Assembly: GCA_021713415.1 (NCBI GenBank)
Contig: JAKJJQ010000010.1
Location: 7,619-71,618, forward strand
DNA: 64,000 nt
Reading direction: 5' to 3'
DNA from: M0027 sp021713415
Lineage (GTDB): Bacteria > Pseudomonadota > Gammaproteobacteria > Francisellales > Francisellaceae
The notes under the pieces are model-generated. The model saw only the letters and a list, made by a program, of their open reading frames with translations, had not been told where the DNA came from and made no database searches. This document shows positions 61,985 through 64,000 of this stretch, piece by piece (within the stretch, counting starts at the first letter, position 1; each line of letters starts with the position of its first letter). Position numbers and translations under genes: made by a program.

Positions 61985-62003
61985 GGGTACCACGGGGGTA
62001 CCA
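61985..62003. repeat. GC-rich double repeat at the prophage edge
   Basis: GGGTACCA occurs twice in direct orientation (61985-61992 and 61996-62003), 11 bp apart, and the embedded GGTACC also makes a small dyad. It is strikingly GC-rich for this DNA and sits between the tRNA and the last tail gene. It could be an integrase arm-type site or other att-region element; this is an inference. Confidence 0.4.
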
Positions 62004-62023
62004 ACAATTTCTGACTTTTTGGT

Positions 62024-62998
62024 CTATTTTAATGTTAACTGGACAATCGTTTGGTATCCCTGCTTGCTCAAGCTATGTGTAGCAGTCTTTACATACCACT
62101 GTTGCGGAATGTCATCACGCAAGCCTTTAATAATAACTGGTACCCCAGCAATGATTTCTGGGTTCCCAACTATCGTAATATTTAGTGTATCTGTATCTTG
62201 TGTGTAACCATCTAATACTTTTTTTGCCATTGCTTTTGCTGTTTGTTCATTTTCATACGTATATGACAATAAAAATTCTGGTTGGCCGTTACCTATTGTT
62301 ACCTTTTTAGTTTCTGCTGTATCTATATCATGGTATTTAGCTGTTACACTTCTAAATTTAGCCTCTCGTTTGGTTGAGTAACTTAATTGTGATATCTGAT
62401 CTAAGCTTAAAATTACTTCTGGCATATCTTCATCTTTAGTATTTTTACCTTTTTCATTTAGTACAATAAGCTTTGTATGCGTCGGTTTCAAAGTGCCTCC
62501 ATATTGCCTAACAACCCGATATAAAAAACCGATGTTGCCTTCATCTGTCTGATCAATATGTTTAATAAATATTTTTCCTAAATCTATGCTTACCGATGAC
62601 TCTAAACCATGTTCTTTTGCAATCGCAGCAATTAAGCTTTCAAGTGTTATATTATCAAATGACCGTGTTCTTTGTGTCTGCATAGCTTTATAAGTATTTG
62701 ATGCTGTAAAGGGTACACTATTTGCATTTATATTTAAAAGACTCGGTGGGTAACTGTAACTAATCGTATCAACAAAGAAATAACCAAAGTCATGTAAATT
62801 ATCTTGATAACCTAAATGCACATTCAATTTTGAACTATCACTTGGAAATTGAATTGAATCATGGTGATCTACTAATCTGATACTTAGACCATCTGCATGA
62901 TCACCTGTTGTATCTGTAATTGTTAAACTAACTAAACCTGACTTAATTTTATCTGTAATATCTTTATTATCTGCCAAAATTTGATAATCTGTTACCAT
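62024..62998 (-). CDS. Phage late control D protein (tail hub, gpD)
   Basis: The 324-residue protein matches the phage_GPD family: an N-terminal barrel (ITDTTGDHADGLSIRLVDHHDSI...LNVHLGYQD), a middle domain with ESLIAAIAKEHGLE and FLYRVVRQYGGTLKPTH, and a C-terminal segment with WYVKTATHSLSKQGYQTIVQLTL. gpD is the hub component between tail tube and spike, like VgrG/T4 gp27. It overlaps the tail protein X gene by seven bases. It is the last gene before the tRNA. Confidence 0.9.
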   Translation of the reverse strand: MVTDYQILADNKDITDKIKSGLVSLTITDTTGDHADGLSIRLVDHHDSIQFPSDSSKLNVHLGYQDNLHDFGYFFVDTISYSYPPSLLNINANSVPFTASNTYKAMQTQRTRSFDNITLESLIAAIAKEHGLESSVSIDLGKIFIKHIDQTDEGNIGFLYRVVRQYGGTLKPTHTKLIVLNEKGKNTKDEDMPEVILSLDQISQLSYSTKREAKFRSVTAKYHDIDTAETKKVTIGNGQPEFLLSYTYENEQTAKAMAKKVLDGYTQDTDTLNITIVGNPEIIAGVPVIIKGLRDDIPQQWYVKTATHSLSKQGYQTIVQLTLK

Positions 62999-63192
62999 AA
63001 CATTACCTTACGCTTAGCTGTTGGCTTTTCTATCTCTGGCAAATCAATAACAATACCTGCTGGTAATACTGAGCCTTGTTTTGCTAATTCTCTGTTAGCC
63101 TCTAAAACTTTAGTTGTAACCTCTGTTGTTCCATAGTACTTAAAACAAATTAAATCTAGCATATCACCATTTTTAGTCGTGTATTTTGCCAA
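62992..63192 (-). CDS. Phage tail protein X (LysM-like)
   Basis: The 66-residue protein has a LysM-type beta-alpha-alpha-beta pattern, TKNGDMLDLICFKYYG...VLEANRELAKQGSVLPAGIVIDLPEI, as in P2 gpX and relatives. It lies between U and D, overlaps D by seven bases and touches the U gene end to end. Confidence 0.88.
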   Translation of the reverse strand: MAKYTTKNGDMLDLICFKYYGTTEVTTKVLEANRELAKQGSVLPAGIVIDLPEIEKPTAKRKVMLW

Positions 63193-63609
63193 TTAAAATA
63201 CCCCCTTAACAAAAGCTTTTGCCTGATCAAGTAAACTTGTATCTGGATAACGTTCAAGGTTAATACTATAAGTTGTATTACTATTATTAGTGTTTTCTTG
63301 GCTAATATTGGTAATTGCCCATTTACCGTAAATAAACCCGTCTAAATCAAATAAGAAGTTACTTGATTGGCTTGCTGCTAACTCTCTTAAAGCTATTAAA
63401 GTTGCTTTTGTATTTACATTATCATGTGGAAATGTAACACCTGATATGGTCATTGTTTCAGCTTGATCACCTGTATTTTGCAATGCAGGGCTATTATTAA
63501 CTCGATCTTGTGTTGCCCACTTAGACGAATAGCTTTTAGTGATTTTATTATAGGTTGCTGTATTAACACTAAATGGGATTGCACCTAAAACTAATGGAAT
63601 AAATGACAT
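63193..63609 (-). CDS. Phage tail protein U (tail completion, gpU)
   Basis: The 138-residue protein has the P2 gpU pattern: LGAIPFSVNTATYNKI near the N-terminus, then SGVTFPHDNVNTKATLIALRELA and GFIYGKWAITNISQENTNN followed by ISINLERYPD-like SINLERYPD. It caps the tail terminus in P2. Its start overlaps the tape measure stop by one base. Confidence 0.85.
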   Translation of the reverse strand: MSFIPLVLGAIPFSVNTATYNKITKSYSSKWATQDRVNNSPALQNTGDQAETMTISGVTFPHDNVNTKATLIALRELAASQSSNFLFDLDGFIYGKWAITNISQENTNNSNTTYSINLERYPDTSLLDQAKAFVKGVF

Positions 63610-64000
63610 TAAACCCCTCCCATTTGATAGTCATATAATGCTTTCTGGGTTGCTTCTTCTACACCTTGCATTAACGTTAATTTATCACCGTTACCTTGAA
63701 CTGTAACTTGATTGGTAATCGTAACATGATTTACCTTGCTATTTTGGGTCTGTTGATTGACTTGCTGGACTTGTTTTCTTACCTTTGAAAAATCTTCAAC
63801 ATTAGTAGGATTGTAATTAGCAAAATCAAGTTGATTACCTTGAATCGGTTCTAACTTAGGTTTAACTTTAACCTCAGTCTCATCATTACCAAAATAGCCA
63901 AAACTTAAATAACTGGCTACTGTTTTTGCTCGATCTTTAACCCAGTCGATTTTTTCTGTCACTGTTTTAAACTGATCAACAATAAAACTAATCACTTTGC
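63609..64000 (-). CDS. Phage tail tape measure protein, C-terminal end (5' part outside window)
   Basis: The frame is open to the end of the window with no start within it; about 130 codons are visible. The stretch has the C-terminal look of a P2-type tape measure: an amphipathic helix (VISFIVDQFKTVTEKIDWVKDR), then a Gln/Asn-rich region and VTITNQVTVQGNGDKLTLMQGVEEATQKALYDY. The GTG at 63993-63995 is inside the gene, not its start. It lies directly before U, as in P2. Confidence 0.8.
   Translation of the reverse strand, partial: KVISFIVDQFKTVTEKIDWVKDRAKTVASYLSFGYFGNDETEVKVKPKLEPIQGNQLDFANYNPTNVEDFSKVRKQVQQVNQQTQNSKVNHVTITNQVTVQGNGDKLTLMQGVEEATQKALYDYQMGGV

Larger units (their letters stand above)
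61923..64000. mobile_element. P2-like prophage, tail-module end, next to tRNA-Met (continues past window)
   Basis: Four minus-strand tail genes in the order tape measure, U, X, D read toward the tRNA. In P2 the late tail operon also ends in D close to the attachment site, which fits integration at the tRNA 3' end. The true boundary and integrase are outside the window, so the exact edge is not known. Confidence 0.7.

Noticed and set aside
1..64000. CRISPR arrays, rRNA genes or insertion sequences
   Set aside because: I saw no regularly spaced repeats, no rRNA sequence and no transposase or terminal repeats in the window.

Overview
The window is an AT-rich gammaproteobacterial chromosome segment. 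The gene content suggests a relative of Francisella (Francisellaceae or Fastidiosibacteraceae type). The reasons are the low GC, close matches in the ribosomal proteins (S12, S7, L2 and others), a fused str/S10/spc/alpha ribosomal cluster without tuf after fusA, and a beta-oxidation enzyme with the dehydrogenase domain first. The affiliation is an inference from remembered family features, not from a database search.

Layout. 1-5500: the 3' end of a Nif3/YbgI gene, the PHA regulator phaR, a YgfX-like membrane protein, and a transport block (a LysR regulator divergent from a Bcr/CflA-type MFS pump, a LysE-type exporter and a second MFS pump). 5657-22586: one long minus-strand superoperon from rpsL to rplQ, including fusA, secY, rpmJ and rpoA. 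It ends in a good intrinsic terminator and has recognisable promoters before rpsL, rplC and rplN. 22611-30519: a secreted type I phosphodiesterase/phosphatase, a 737-residue protein with a kinase-like core, coiled coil and unknown C-terminal domain, a CNT nucleoside transporter, a half-size FUSC protein and a secreted Cys-rich protein of unknown function. 30657-37138: fadA and a fadB/fadN-type gene, lysS, and prfB with its programmed frameshift. 37241-42307: betA-betB, then an MFS gene preceded by two very short reading frames with good ribosome binding sites. 42320-43115: a higBA toxin-antitoxin pair with a palindrome upstream. 43128-47653: purL and a small exported protein. 47873-53006: mlaFEDCB-ibaG-murA and a MAPEG protein. 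53172-54551: a phosphoesterase resembling the Legionella Wip effectors, followed by a frameshifted, truncated paralogue. 54664-61766: a hydrolase, rpiA, an MHS-type MFS, btuF-like and ampD genes, a PAP2 phosphatase, a TSUP permease and a secreted EEP-fold enzyme. 61846-64000: tRNA-Met(CAT) followed by the tail end of a P2-like prophage (tape measure, U, X, D), which runs off the window.

How it fits together. Most of the window is housekeeping: translation, secretion, lipid asymmetry, cell wall, purine synthesis and beta-oxidation. Osmoprotectant synthesis (betAB) and many small-molecule exporters point to a variable environment. The kinase-like protein, the Wip-like phosphoesterase and its broken copy, and several secreted hydrolases suggest possible interaction with a eukaryotic host. 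That link is an inference, because no secretion system lies in the window. The most interesting unexplained items are the kinase/coiled-coil protein, the duplicated phosphoesterase, the two short reading frames before the MFS gene at 41108, and the GC-rich repeat beside the prophage boundary.
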